DNA of 64,000 nucleotides from DATFTE01 sp963840665 (GCA_963840665.1 CAWIZO010000012.1:372001-436000); one strand, 5' to 3'; shown: positions 27,221-36,175, counted from the stretch's first letter. The notes: generated by a model from the letters alone, not told the origin. Program-made: numbers and translations.

Positions 27221-28075
27221 TCACCCACCAAACCCCGCCGCCGCAGCCATCGGCTTGCGGTATACCGTGTAATCCGGCGTCGACTGAATTTGGAAATTTG
27301 CATCGGTAGCCGGCAGCTTCTCGCCTTTTCCCAGAAACAAATACCCACCCGGCTGCAGGTAAAGATGCAAGCGATGCACCAGAGAGGCGCGCTGTGACGC
27401 GGAGAACTGCGACATCACCTTCATACAGAAGATGCAGTCGAAACGTCCAATGTAATGCGGCTTCGCCAGATTCGTCGGCGCAAACGTCACCAGATTGCGA
27501 ATCCGCGGCTTCGCCAGAAAATGCTCGCCCACCTTCGCGAAATATTTCTGCACCAGCGCCCGCGGCAAGTGTTCCAGTTCGCTCTGCGGATAAAGGCCTC
27601 GTTCGGCCGTCTCCAGGGCTTCTCGTCTGAGGTCGCTTCCTACCACATGGATGTTCCAGCTTCCGCCATTCAGAGCTTCACAAACGGTAATGGCGATCGA
27701 GTAAGCTTCTTCCCCGGTCGAACAACCCGCACTCCAAATCCGCAGGTTCAGAGGATTCTCACCGGGCTTGCGCAGTTGCATCTCGGGGAGCGCAGTCTGC
27801 CCCAGAAATTCAAACGCTTCGGGATGGCGAAAAAATCCGGTCTCGCCGTCGAGCAGATGCTCGGCGAGGCAGTCCGAGTCTTCGTCAGAAGAACGCAGAA
27901 CTTCCAGCAGTTCTTGGGTAGACGACAAGCGCCGCTTCTCTACGTACCCCGAGACCGCTTCGCACAATTTGTCTGAGGAAGTATCGACCAGGACACCGGT
28001 TTGGCGTTCCAGCAGCAGGCGGATCTCCGAGAGTTCCGCTTCGAGGACTGTCACTCGCGCCGAAAGTTTTTGCAT
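27221..28075 (-). CDS. CheR-family methyltransferase with altered active-region motif
   Basis: 284 aa. N-terminal all-helical CheR domain (residues 10-85), then a SAM-binding Rossmann domain with LRIWSAGCSTGEEAYSIAI (near 120), HVVGSDLRREALETAERGLYP and YLFLGKGEKLP. The usual FDxIFCRNVLIYF is here FDCIFCMKVMSQF, losing the RN pair that CheR enzymes use near SAM. Activity may therefore differ, or the protein may bind rather than methylate. It begins with a coiled stretch (LSARVTVLEAELSEIRLLLE). It is the last gene of the operon with the PilZ-like protein; no receptor gene is in that operon. Confidence 0.85.
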   Translation of the reverse strand: MQKLSARVTVLEAELSEIRLLLERQTGVLVDTSSDKLCEAVSGYVEKRRLSSTQELLEVLRSSDEDSDCLAEHLLDGETGFFRHPEAFEFLGQTALPEMQLRKPGENPLNLRIWSAGCSTGEEAYSIAITVCEALNGGSWNIHVVGSDLRREALETAERGLYPQSELEHLPRALVQKYFAKVGEHFLAKPRIRNLVTFAPTNLAKPHYIGRFDCIFCMKVMSQFSASQRASLVHRLHLYLQPGGYLFLGKGEKLPATDANFQIQSTPDYTVYRKPMAAAAGFGG

Positions 28076-28151
28076 GACTCACACTCCAACCCACAACAGG
28101 ACTTGCACCGCTACCTGCCCCACGCAGGCACCGATCAGGGGGAGTGATCTG

Positions 28152-28829
28152 TTACAAGCCGGCAACCGCCACTTGTGACTTCGTCCGTTTATCCTGCTCG
28201 GCCTGTTTCTCGAGCACACTCAACTCTTTCTCAAACGATGAGAAGCGCTGCAGGATTTCGTGCATGCGCAACGACATGTTGCGGATGGTCTCGATCTGCG
28301 AAGCCGCGGTGCCCGGAAGGGATCCCGGCTCCAGCAGCAGCAACTCCGAATTCCCCAGAACCGACGTCAGCGCGTTATTCAGCGAATGCCGCATCTCGAG
28401 CATGTATCGCCCCAGCGCCGCCTGCCGTTGCAGAGCCGCATTAGAGATCTCTGCCCGGTGGGCTCGCGTCAACGCGTTCTTATGGCCCATCGCAACTTTG
28501 GCAACCAGCACGAGTGACTCCAGCCAACCCTCATGCTGACGAATCAACACCACGCCGGGCTGTGGCTCACACGCGGCAAAACTGTCTCTCTCATTGATGA
28601 GCAGCACGGGATTTCCCGTCAACTCCAAAGCCTGCAGCACCGGCACCACAAACTTCGGCTGCACCGCGGCTACCACCGCCAGGTCGAACTGGTCGGAGTC
28701 GAGGTTGCGGCAGAGATCCCCGCTCATCAAAGTGAACGCGGGAGTCTCCGGCTGTGTCTGCCAAAAGCCGGTCACCGATCGCGAGAGCTCCGCGTCATCG
28801 GAAATAATTAGTACGGTCGCCTGATCCAC
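28152..28829 (-). CDS. Pseudo-receiver fused to a lone DHp (HisKA-like) domain
   Basis: 225 aa. Residues 1-115 have the receiver layout (VLIISDDAEL with the acidic pair), but the phospho-acceptor site reads DLAVVAAVQP instead of DLxxxDxxMP and the switch Lys is missing, so it is unlikely to be phosphorylated. Residues 120-205 form a DHp hairpin with MRHSLNNALTSVLGNSELLLL, close to the HExxNPLTxIxG motif of NtrB-type kinases. No HATPase domain follows. The architecture resembles a histidine phosphotransferase such as ChpT rather than a kinase. It is third in a four-gene operon beginning with the PilZ-like gene. Confidence 0.75.
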   Translation of the reverse strand: MDQATVLIISDDAELSRSVTGFWQTQPETPAFTLMSGDLCRNLDSDQFDLAVVAAVQPKFVVPVLQALELTGNPVLLINERDSFAACEPQPGVVLIRQHEGWLESLVLVAKVAMGHKNALTRAHRAEISNAALQRQAALGRYMLEMRHSLNNALTSVLGNSELLLLEPGSLPGTAASQIETIRNMSLRMHEILQRFSSFEKELSVLEKQAEQDKRTKSQVAVAGL

Positions 28830-28860
28830 TCTTCTCTTCTCCGCTTGATGTGGCCTGCTT

Positions 28861-29868
28861 CTAGGCTTTTCCGTCCTCGCCCGTCTCGGGCGCCTGGCTC
28901 ATCACTTCGAATTCTGGAACTTCACTCGCCGCAACCGCCTTCGCTCCAGCCGCCGCAGCTTGTGCCCGCGGAGCCGCTTTCGCGGCTTTCGCCGAGCGCG
29001 CCAGAGCTGCATCCACCACAGCGCGCAGATCCACCAGCATGCGCAATGGTTGTCCCGACGAATACTCAGCATGGAACATGACCTTCCACGACTGGCAGAT
29101 CATGCGTAACCGAACCGTGGGTTCGTCCGCCGAAAACTGCGCCCGGCGGCAATCGAGGGAACTCACTCCGCGCTGCTCCAGGTCGCGCAAACCGTCGAGA
29201 ATGGCGTTCAAGTCCTGATGCATCAAGCGGAAGAATACGCGCCGCATCAGGAAATTGAAGCGGGTGAAAGCGATCATCGCCACTGGCTGAAAATAATTCT
29301 GCCCCGCCGAAGTCTTGAGCTTCCTTCCCTTTTCCAGAATGCCGCTAGTGAGCAACTCGTTGAGCGTGCGGCTGCGATTGGCTGCCATAACCAACTCTTC
29401 AAGCGGCGCCAACCAAGCCGGAATCGTCAGGGCCACGTCGCCGAACACCGGCTGCAGCGTCTGAGCAACGAAATCCATATCGACGTCCGCCTCTTCGGTG
29501 TGTGACGGCGCCACGTGCGAGAAGAACTGCACAAGCAGGAAATCGAGTTTGTCGCGATCAGAGTCCGTTCGCTGGGCTTTGCGGAGATGGTGAACCAGCA
29601 GCAAGCGCAGCGCATCGTCGCCGACCATGGTTGTGGTCTGCAGAAATTGCCGCAACTGGTGAACCTGGATGCGGTCATCCATCCCGGCAAACCATTGCTT
29701 GGCCAGTTCCACCGATTCCGCGGGCGGAGCCTCTACTCCCGCCTCGAGGTCAGCACAGGAAGGCGAGTCGATCACAAACTCACGCGACAGGGCGGCATAC
29801 AGAGGATAAAGTCGGCGCGCGGTCCGCCATTCCGCGGCCAGTTGCGTCAATTGGGATGTGGCAGTCAT
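28861..29868 (-). CDS. Conserved-looking protein of unknown function in the PilZ/CheR operon
   Basis: 335 aa, soluble, mostly helical (for example DRIQVHQLRQFLQTTTMVGDDALRLLLVHHLRK, LDFLLVQFFSHVA, RFNFLMRRVFFRLMHQDLNAILDGLRDLEQRG). The last ~60 residues are Ala/Lys-rich and probably disordered. No domain recognised. The start overlaps the PilZ-like gene's stop by ATGA, so the two are co-translated, which suggests they work together, possibly as a c-di-GMP or surface-signal effector pair. Confidence 0.75.
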   Translation of the reverse strand: MTATSQLTQLAAEWRTARRLYPLYAALSREFVIDSPSCADLEAGVEAPPAESVELAKQWFAGMDDRIQVHQLRQFLQTTTMVGDDALRLLLVHHLRKAQRTDSDRDKLDFLLVQFFSHVAPSHTEEADVDMDFVAQTLQPVFGDVALTIPAWLAPLEELVMAANRSRTLNELLTSGILEKGRKLKTSAGQNYFQPVAMIAFTRFNFLMRRVFFRLMHQDLNAILDGLRDLEQRGVSSLDCRRAQFSADEPTVRLRMICQSWKVMFHAEYSSGQPLRMLVDLRAVVDAALARSAKAAKAAPRAQAAAAGAKAVAASEVPEFEVMSQAPETGEDGKA

Positions 29869-30215
29869 GGTTTTACGATCCAGTTCGCGACCGCGTGGGT
29901 AAATCGCGCTGCCACCGCAGTCCGGCCTCTCTGATACTGCACCGCGACCACCGAGGCTTTCGCGTCTAGCGATCCATCGGAGTTCTGCAACCGTACTTGA
30001 TCGGCAAATTCCAGGGGTAAGCTTGAGGAGAACAGCACTTCCGTGGACGTCCCGAATTCAATCACCGTGCTCTCGCTCGCTGCGGAGTCGCTGGCCAGCA
30101 TTCGCGTCAAGCGAACCGGAATGCGAACCGCCGTGGCATTAGGAAAAAACTTGGCGAGCTTCGCGGTGGGAGTCTCCTTTTGCACGCGCGCTCTGGCTGT
30201 GGCCTGAGTGGACAC
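29865..30215 (-). CDS. PilZ-like domain protein
   Basis: 116 aa. RIPVRLTRMLASD, VIEFGTSTEVLFSSSLPLEFADQVRLQN and KASVVAVQYQRGRTAVAARFTH resemble the six-stranded PilZ barrel. The c-di-GMP-binding RxxxR and (D/N)xSxxG motifs are only partly there, so it may be a non-binding PilZ. The GTG start at 30215 has GAGG seven bases upstream. First gene of a leftward operon (PilZ-like, unknown, pseudo-receiver/DHp, CheR) headed by a sigma-54 promoter at 30312-30328. Confidence 0.65.
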   Translation of the reverse strand: MSTQATARARVQKETPTAKLAKFFPNATAVRIPVRLTRMLASDSAASESTVIEFGTSTEVLFSSSLPLEFADQVRLQNSDGSLDAKASVVAVQYQRGRTAVAARFTHAVANWIVKP

Positions 30216-30231
30216 GGAAAATCCTCATTTC

Positions 30232-30258
30232 CGGGGGTCGACACGGCCTGGGCCCCCG
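30232..30258 (-). other. GC-rich hairpin in the leader of the PilZ-like operon
   Basis: CGGGGG (30232-30237) pairs with CCCCCG (30253-30258) just ahead of the GAGG ribosome-binding site of the PilZ-like gene. The ~87-nt predicted leader is strongly structured. I do not recognise a known riboswitch in it. Confidence 0.35.
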
Positions 30259-30311
30259 AGCCTGCCGGTTAGCAATGGCTTGGGGTACCCGGACCGCACC
30301 GCTAAGAGAGA

Positions 30312-30328
30312 TTGCACGAGGCTGGCCA
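30312..30328 (-). promoter_or_regulatory. Sigma-54 promoter of the PilZ-like operon
   Basis: The minus strand reads TGGCCAGCCTCGTGCAA, with GG at 30327-30326 and GC at 30315-30314 and 10 bp between them, as in TGGCAC-N5-TTGCA. Transcription would start near 30302, 87 nt before the GTG. A palindromic activator-like site lies about 100 bp upstream. Confidence 0.65.
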
Positions 30329-30420
30329 AAGTCGGATTTGGAACAGCGTGTCTAAGTGATTGAAAAGTCGAGCATCAGAATGGGAAGCATCAGCGAGATA
30401 TTTCTCCACCGCAGACCTGC

Positions 30421-30437
30421 TGTCTCAAGATGAAACG
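30421..30437. promoter_or_regulatory. Putative NtrC-type enhancer site (site A)
   Basis: TGTCTCA-AGA-TGAAACG, an imperfect copy of TGTCTCA-N3-TGAGACA, with a second GTCTCA at 30440-30445. It lies 94 bp upstream of the -24 element of the sigma-54 promoter, a typical enhancer position. Confidence 0.5.
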
Positions 30438-30502
30438 GAGTCTCATGGAATTGGACCCCGAACGCTTCCGGTTAGCAGGATCGCAAGCCTTCAGCGTTAA
30501 AC

Positions 30503-31909
30503 CTACTGCAAAGCTGCACTATGAGACGGAGCGGGACGGATACCGCCGATGTTGTAGCGCTTCAGCTTGCGATAGAGCGTCGCTCGGCTGATGCCCAACA
30601 TTTTTCCCGCTAGAACTTTGTCGCCTTTTACCTGTTCAAAGACACGCTGAATCGTGGCACGCTCGATGTCTTCCAGATCTGTCGTTGAAATACCCGACAG
30701 CTCCGCCTCGCCGTTCGACTCGGTGGGCGAATTCGAAGAAAGGGCGGGCGGCAGGTCTCCCAAATCGATTGTGCGGCGATCTCCTAACGCGACCGCGCGC
30801 TCGATACAGTTCTCCAACTCCCGCACATTGCCCGGCCAGTCGTATTGCAGCAGCGTCTTCATCGCTAGACTTGTGATCTGCACCGAGTCTCCAGGAGCGT
30901 AGCGGTCCAGGAACCAGTGCGCCAGCATGGGGATATCGGACCGCCGTTCGCGCAGACAGGGCAGGTGCACCGTCACCACATTCAGGCGGAAGTAAAGATC
31001 TTTGCGGAAGGCGCCTTTGCGGTATTCCCCTTCCAGATCGCGATTGGTCGCGGCGATCACGCGCACATCCACCTTCACTTTCTGATTGCTGCCCACCGGA
31101 CGCACTTCTTTTTCCTGCAACACGCGCAACAATTTCGCTTGCAGCTCGAGCGGCAGTTCTCCAATCTCGTCGAGGAAGATGGTTCCTCCGTTCGCGGATT
31201 GGAAAAGTCCGGTCTTCGACCGAATGGCCCCAGTGAACGCACCCTTCTCATAGCCAAACAGTTCGCTCTCAATAAGCGTGGGCACCAGCGATCCACAATC
31301 CACCGCGACAAAAGGACGATTCGCAAACGTTCCGCGGAAGTGAATCGCGCGTGCGACCAGCTCTTTTCCCGTCCCGCTCTCGCCCGTAATCAGCACCGGC
31401 GTGCGCGTATCTTTCAACCGCGAAATCATCCGCAGCACATCCTGAATCTTGGCCGAAGCTCCGACAATGCCGTGCAGCTCGGTCTCGGTATCCATGCGTT
31501 CTTTGAGGAACTGATTTTCCTCGACCAGGCGAATCTTTTCCGCCATGCGGCGCAGGAACAACCGAAGTTCCTCCAGAGGAGAAAACGGCTTGCTGATGTA
31601 GTCGTAGGCTCCCAGCTTCATCGCCTGCACAGCGGTCTCGACCGAGCCGTGGCCGGTCATCACCGCGACTTCCGTGCGCGGCAACATCTTCTTTACTTTT
31701 TCCAGGAATTCGAGCCCCGACATATTCGGCATGACCAGATCGGTCAGGATGACATGCGCCGGTTGTTCCTCAAGCAATGCCAGCGCCGACTCTCCGCTAT
31801 CGGCTTCGAGACATGCAAAGCCCAGAGCCTCGCCGACTGTCATGCATAGCTTCCGTATGCTCTGCTCGTCATCGACTATGAGCAAGCGAATCCGCAGATC
31901 GTCATTCAC
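30503..31909 (-). CDS. NtrC-family sigma-54-dependent response regulator
   Basis: 468 aa. Receiver 1-120 (acidic pair in VDDEQS, phospho-Asp in VILTDLVMPN, Lys in YISKPFSP). AAA+ ATPase about 145-380 with Walker A GESGTGKEL, the sigma-54-contacting loop GAFTGA (complete, so able to open promoters), Walker B GTIFLDEIGELP and arginine finger region. Fis-type helix-turn-helix at the C-terminus (LAGKMLGISRATLYRKLKRY). It overlaps the single-receiver gene by ATGA and is the last gene of the kinase operon. Two sigma-54 promoters with shared palindromes stand either side of its operon. Confidence 0.95.
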   Translation of the reverse strand: MNDDLRIRLLIVDDEQSIRKLCMTVGEALGFACLEADSGESALALLEEQPAHVILTDLVMPNMSGLEFLEKVKKMLPRTEVAVMTGHGSVETAVQAMKLGAYDYISKPFSPLEELRLFLRRMAEKIRLVEENQFLKERMDTETELHGIVGASAKIQDVLRMISRLKDTRTPVLITGESGTGKELVARAIHFRGTFANRPFVAVDCGSLVPTLIESELFGYEKGAFTGAIRSKTGLFQSANGGTIFLDEIGELPLELQAKLLRVLQEKEVRPVGSNQKVKVDVRVIAATNRDLEGEYRKGAFRKDLYFRLNVVTVHLPCLRERRSDIPMLAHWFLDRYAPGDSVQITSLAMKTLLQYDWPGNVRELENCIERAVALGDRRTIDLGDLPPALSSNSPTESNGEAELSGISTTDLEDIERATIQRVFEQVKGDKVLAGKMLGISRATLYRKLKRYNIGGIRPAPSHSAALQ

Positions 31910-32307
31910 AGTGCTTTCCCCATGGTTTTCTCTACGACAGAAATAAATTGCTGCACGCGGAATGGCTTCTCTACGCAGGGAGCGCCGGTTTGCCGCAAGG
32001 TGGCCACAGTTTCTTCGTTGGCGATGTCGCCCGTGATGAACACGATACGGGCCGCCAGCTCTGGACGATTCCTCGCGACCCAGGCGTGAACATCGGCTCC
32101 ATCCACGCCGCCAGGCGTACGCATATCGGAAACCACGCCCAGGAACTCACCGGTCTGCAAAAGTTGAAGGCCGTCCGCTCCCGACTCGGTGCAGACGACA
32201 GAGTAGCCGCTGCGTTCGAGAGCGGCGCGCACATAAGACATGACGGCAGGCTCGTCCTCGATGAGCAGTACCGGCAACACGACAGGTTTGGCAGCAGGGA
32301 GGGTCAT
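31906..32307 (-). CDS. Single-domain response regulator between kinase and NtrC-type regulator
   Basis: 133 aa from the ATG at 32307. Receiver with acidic pair in LIEDEPA, Asp in GVVSDMRTPGGVDG and Lys in CVEKPFRVQQ. Its start overlaps the kinase stop by ATGA and its stop overlaps the NtrC-type start by ATGA, so all three are made together. It may be a phosphate sink or a branch of the relay. Confidence 0.88.
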   Translation of the reverse strand: MTLPAAKPVVLPVLLIEDEPAVMSYVRAALERSGYSVVCTESGADGLQLLQTGEFLGVVSDMRTPGGVDGADVHAWVARNRPELAARIVFITGDIANEETVATLRQTGAPCVEKPFRVQQFISVVEKTMGKAL

Positions 32308-35300
32308 CGTTGTGTGACTCCAGCAGCGACCCCAATCGAGGTCGTCTCTGATATTGCGGGAAGTCGAACGATGAAAGTCGCTCCCTCCCCGTCTGTATTG
32401 TTGTGGCAAAGAATCTCGCCCCCATGTTCGCGGACGATGCCATAGCAAATGCTTAATCCCAGGCCCGTTCCCTTGCCCACTTCCTTGGTAGTGAAAAAAG
32501 GATCAAAAATACGGTCAGGGAATGAAACTCCTTCGCCGTTATCGCGGAAGGAAACTTCTACAAATCCGCCCAAACGGGCTGTCATAATGGCGATGCGCGC
32601 AGGACGACCCGTCTCTCTCACGGCATCGTAGGCGTTATTCAAAATGTTCAGGAACACCTGCTGCAGCTGATGCGAATCGCCTACTACTTGCGGCAATTGC
32701 TGATCGAGTTGCTCCACCACTTCCACGCCGTGACTGTGGAAGTCATACGCGCGCAACTGCACCGTCCGGCGCAGAATTACATTCAACTGCACGGGCTTGC
32801 GTTGCGGCGGCATTTGCCGCGCAAAACTCAGCAGGTTCTGCACGATCTGCTTGGTGCGCTGCGCTTCCTGCAAGATCACGCGCAAATCCTTGCGTGCGCT
32901 CTCGGGGACTTCGCTGTTTTCCATCAGTAGGTCGGCAAATCCGAGGATCGCCGTCAGCGGATTGTTCACCTCGTGCGCCACACCCGACACCAGTTGACCG
33001 ACTGCCGCCAGCTTTTCCGCATGCACGAGTTTGGCCTGCAAACTCGCTGAATCGGTGATATCGCTCATGACCACCACAATGCTGGTCACGTTGCCCTGCT
33101 CGTCGCGCATGGGGCTCAGGTTCACTGAGAACTGTCCCACGCGGCCGTCTCCACGCAGGATTTGCAGTTCCAGGTTGTCGACCTGCTGCCCCGCCAGAGT
33201 CTGCTGGTAGGCCTCGCTCAACACATTCCGCCGCGGAGCGGCCACCAGATTCTCCAACTGCTGTCCTAGAATCTGCCGCTGCTCGTAGCCCATTTCCTGC
33301 CAGCGGCGGTTGGCGTAGCTGACCAGGCCTGCCGTGTCGGCGACCAGAATCAAGCTCTGCGTGTTGTTCAGGATCTTGCTGCTGAAATCGCGCTCGCGCT
33401 GCAGTTCCGCCTGGAAGCTCCGGATCCCGCTGATATCGAGCATGAGCCCGCGGTACTGTAGCGTGCGCCCGCTGGGATCGCGCACCGCAAAGGCGTTGAT
33501 CAGCACATGAACCGGCGAGCCATCCTTGCGGCGCAACGTCGCTTCGTAGTTGCGGATCAGTCCCTGTTCTTCGATCATTCGCGCCGATCGCGCCCGGTCC
33601 TCTGGCGCGAAGTAGAGTTCCGCGGTAATGTCCACTTTGAGCAGTTCTTCGCGGCTGTCGTAACCCAGCATGCGCACCATCGCGTCGTTCACTTCGATGA
33701 AGCGCCCATCCTCGGTAGAGAAGAAAATCCCTTCCTGGATGTTGTCGAACAGTTCGCGGTAGCGGCGTTCCGCCTCGCGGCGGTCGGTGATGTCTTTCAG
33801 TACGTGGATGGTCTGCAGACCCTCACTGCTCGCCCCATGCACGCGCGAGGTCGATACCAGGTAGGAACGCTGCAATGCGGGGTGGACGAACTCGTCGGCG
33901 TCGGCGCCACTCGCGCGGCAGAACGGACACGAGTACAGCGGCCGCCCGTTGCCGATCGCGAGCAAGGCGCACATATTGACGCCAATCAGTTCCTGTGGAG
34001 AAATGCCGATGAAGTCCGCCAGCGATCGATTTACCCGCAGAACATTGCCGGCTTCATCGTGAACAATGATGAAGTCACTGATGGCGTCGAAAATCTCCAT
34101 CCAGTGGCGGTTCGCGCGGTCCATGCGCGTAAAGAAGCGCGCATTCTCGAGAGCGACGGAGGCGTGGCCTGCAATGGCTTGCAGTAACTGCTGATCCTCC
34201 CTTGCCAACGGCTTGCCGCGATCCGCCAGGCAAAGCACGCCCAGCAATTCCCCGGTCCCGCCCAGCAAGCGCACCAGCGTGCAGTCTTTCCATCCAAACG
34301 CCGAAGCAAGATCTTCACCCAACAACTCGCTGGCGTCCGCGGAAACCGTCGGCTGCGTTTTGCTTTCCAGCGCCTTCCCGAAGGCTCGGGCCAGCTGCGA
34401 CAGTTGAGAACGCTCACGACTTGTAGGTGAGGCTCCCTCTTGCAGCGTGATGATTTCTAATTCGGCGTCGCGGAACATCGCCAGCGCAGCGGCCCGCGCT
34501 CCCATCATGTCGGCCGCCCGGCTCACAAAGCTTTTTGCGAACTCTGGAAGCCGTACCTGCGCGTTCAGGTCGAGCACCAGCGCCATGAGCGATCCCGCCC
34601 GGCGGCGATGCTGTTCCGACAGATGCAGGTTCCGTGTCACTTGAAGCGCTACGGAAATCTGCGTGGCTAAAGCCTTTGCCCGGCGGATGTCCTCTCGCGA
34701 GACGCCCACTCCGTCCCTGCGATCAAGGACTCCAAACATGCCAAAGACCTGGCGGTCTCCGCCCAGCAGTGGCACCGCCAGAATCTGCCTTACTGAAAAC
34801 TGCTTAATGATTTCGAGGTTCGCGCCAGGGATTTTCGCCGGATCGTCAGACCAGAAAACTTCTCCATTCAGCAATGCCGTACTGGCAGCTCCCGACGGGA
34901 AAACGAGGTCCACCATGATCGTCTGTCCCTCGTCCGCACCCCAGTGCACGTGGAACGCGCCATCCTCTTCGATCAATCCAATAAAAGCACGGCCAAAACC
35001 CAGGAAGTCGCAGGCTCGTAGCGAAAATCGTTGCAGAAATTTGTCGAGGTCGGCGATGGAACCCAGTTCGGAGGAAATCTCCAGAAGTTGATGCAGCTCT
35101 TGCGCTTGCTCACGCGCGGTCGCATAAAGTTCAGCATTGGCGATGGCCACCGCGCCGAAGCCCGCGACCGACGACACCAGCGACTTCTCTTCGGCACTGA
35201 ACACGCCCTCATGTCGCGGATACACCAGCACCGCGCCTTGCGTGCGCGAAGTGCGAAACGGAGCCGCAATCAATGCGCCTGCAGGGACCAGGTCACCTAA

Positions 35301-36149
35301 GGCGTGACTTGCAGGATCAATCGATACCAGAATCGGCTCACCGGCCGCCACCGCGCGCGCCGCTAGGTGACTCGCGAATTGGAGACCTTTTCGATCATGG
35401 CGCGCTCGCACCGAGTTGGCCATTTGCGACGTTTCGGCGGAGACGGCGGAAAGATCGTAGACTTCCCCTTCGCGCAACAAAATACAGACCAGCCTCGTAC
35501 GCAATAGCACCCGCAAACGGTCGGCAACGGCTTCCACTACTGCAGTCGCATCCGGCACGGCATGAAGGGCTTGCGCCACTTCCGCAAGAATTTCAGCCCG
35601 GCGATGCTCCTCGCGCGAAACCTGAGTGAGCCGGCTTGTCTCCAACAAGCTTCCCAGTTGGCCTGCCAGAATCGTCGCCTTCGCGGCGTCGTCCTCGTTG
35701 AACGTCGCATCGGTGACGTGCAGAAACACCGCGGCGCCGACAACTTCGTTCGACACGATCAAAGGCGCTGACATCAGTGACTTGGCGTGAAATTCCGCAG
35801 CGAGTGTGTAGCGGGAAGAATCAACTTCGTTGACGAAAACCGTTTTGCGTCCCCGGGTAGCCTCTGCAGCGACAGCACTTTGGTTCGCTTTAAGAGCCGT
35901 TCCCCGGAAACCCTCGGCCATCAGGCCGTCTGCTTCCGCTCCAACCAGTTCATCTTTTGAGATGACCTGCCAGAAATAAACCCCATCGACCCGGAAGAAT
36001 TCGCGCGTAGCGGTACAGAACAGATGGATCAACGAGGGCGCATCCATCCCCTGCGCTGCAGCAGCCGAAAATTTCAGCAGCAGACGCTGGAATGCCTCCT
36101 CTGACCGCGAGCTTGATCCTTCAAGCACGGTCGTATCTCCGGGTTCCAT
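32304..36149 (-). CDS. Large soluble multi-GAF/PAS NtrB-type histidine kinase
   Basis: 1281 aa without TM segments, so cytoplasmic. Four successive GAF-like domains (about 20-170, 185-345, 355-510, 530-680) are followed by three PAS domains (about 685-800, 805-925, 930-1045). The first PAS carries a CxxC in YSCPFCRASG that could bind a metal or sense redox. The DHp has VSGVAHEVNNPLTAILGFADLL (phospho-His), and the HATPase has N-box NILNNAYDAV, RDNGEGVSFPDRIFDPFFTTK and GTGLGLSICYG. The HEVNNPL motif is typical of NtrB-like partners of sigma-54 activators, fitting the next-but-one gene. ATG 36149 is preferred over TTG 36173. Confidence 0.92.
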   Translation of the reverse strand: MEPGDTTVLEGSSSRSEEAFQRLLLKFSAAAAQGMDAPSLIHLFCTATREFFRVDGVYFWQVISKDELVGAEADGLMAEGFRGTALKANQSAVAAEATRGRKTVFVNEVDSSRYTLAAEFHAKSLMSAPLIVSNEVVGAAVFLHVTDATFNEDDAAKATILAGQLGSLLETSRLTQVSREEHRRAEILAEVAQALHAVPDATAVVEAVADRLRVLLRTRLVCILLREGEVYDLSAVSAETSQMANSVRARHDRKGLQFASHLAARAVAAGEPILVSIDPASHALGDLVPAGALIAAPFRTSRTQGAVLVYPRHEGVFSAEEKSLVSSVAGFGAVAIANAELYATAREQAQELHQLLEISSELGSIADLDKFLQRFSLRACDFLGFGRAFIGLIEEDGAFHVHWGADEGQTIMVDLVFPSGAASTALLNGEVFWSDDPAKIPGANLEIIKQFSVRQILAVPLLGGDRQVFGMFGVLDRRDGVGVSREDIRRAKALATQISVALQVTRNLHLSEQHRRRAGSLMALVLDLNAQVRLPEFAKSFVSRAADMMGARAAALAMFRDAELEIITLQEGASPTSRERSQLSQLARAFGKALESKTQPTVSADASELLGEDLASAFGWKDCTLVRLLGGTGELLGVLCLADRGKPLAREDQQLLQAIAGHASVALENARFFTRMDRANRHWMEIFDAISDFIIVHDEAGNVLRVNRSLADFIGISPQELIGVNMCALLAIGNGRPLYSCPFCRASGADADEFVHPALQRSYLVSTSRVHGASSEGLQTIHVLKDITDRREAERRYRELFDNIQEGIFFSTEDGRFIEVNDAMVRMLGYDSREELLKVDITAELYFAPEDRARSARMIEEQGLIRNYEATLRRKDGSPVHVLINAFAVRDPSGRTLQYRGLMLDISGIRSFQAELQRERDFSSKILNNTQSLILVADTAGLVSYANRRWQEMGYEQRQILGQQLENLVAAPRRNVLSEAYQQTLAGQQVDNLELQILRGDGRVGQFSVNLSPMRDEQGNVTSIVVVMSDITDSASLQAKLVHAEKLAAVGQLVSGVAHEVNNPLTAILGFADLLMENSEVPESARKDLRVILQEAQRTKQIVQNLLSFARQMPPQRKPVQLNVILRRTVQLRAYDFHSHGVEVVEQLDQQLPQVVGDSHQLQQVFLNILNNAYDAVRETGRPARIAIMTARLGGFVEVSFRDNGEGVSFPDRIFDPFFTTKEVGKGTGLGLSICYGIVREHGGEILCHNNTDGEGATFIVRLPAISETTSIGVAAGVTQR

Positions 36150-36175
36150 GGTCAGAGCCGCACCGCCTGCCAACC

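Noticed and set aside
30216..30302. c-di-GMP riboswitch in the PilZ-like leader
   Set aside because: The leader is GC-structured, but I could not place the conserved core of GEMM-type riboswitches.
30917..31849. Long open frame (310 codons) on the plus strand
   Set aside because: It is exactly antisense to the NtrC-type regulator. Its His/Arg/Gln-rich composition is the mirror of a high-GC gene, and no domain is visible.
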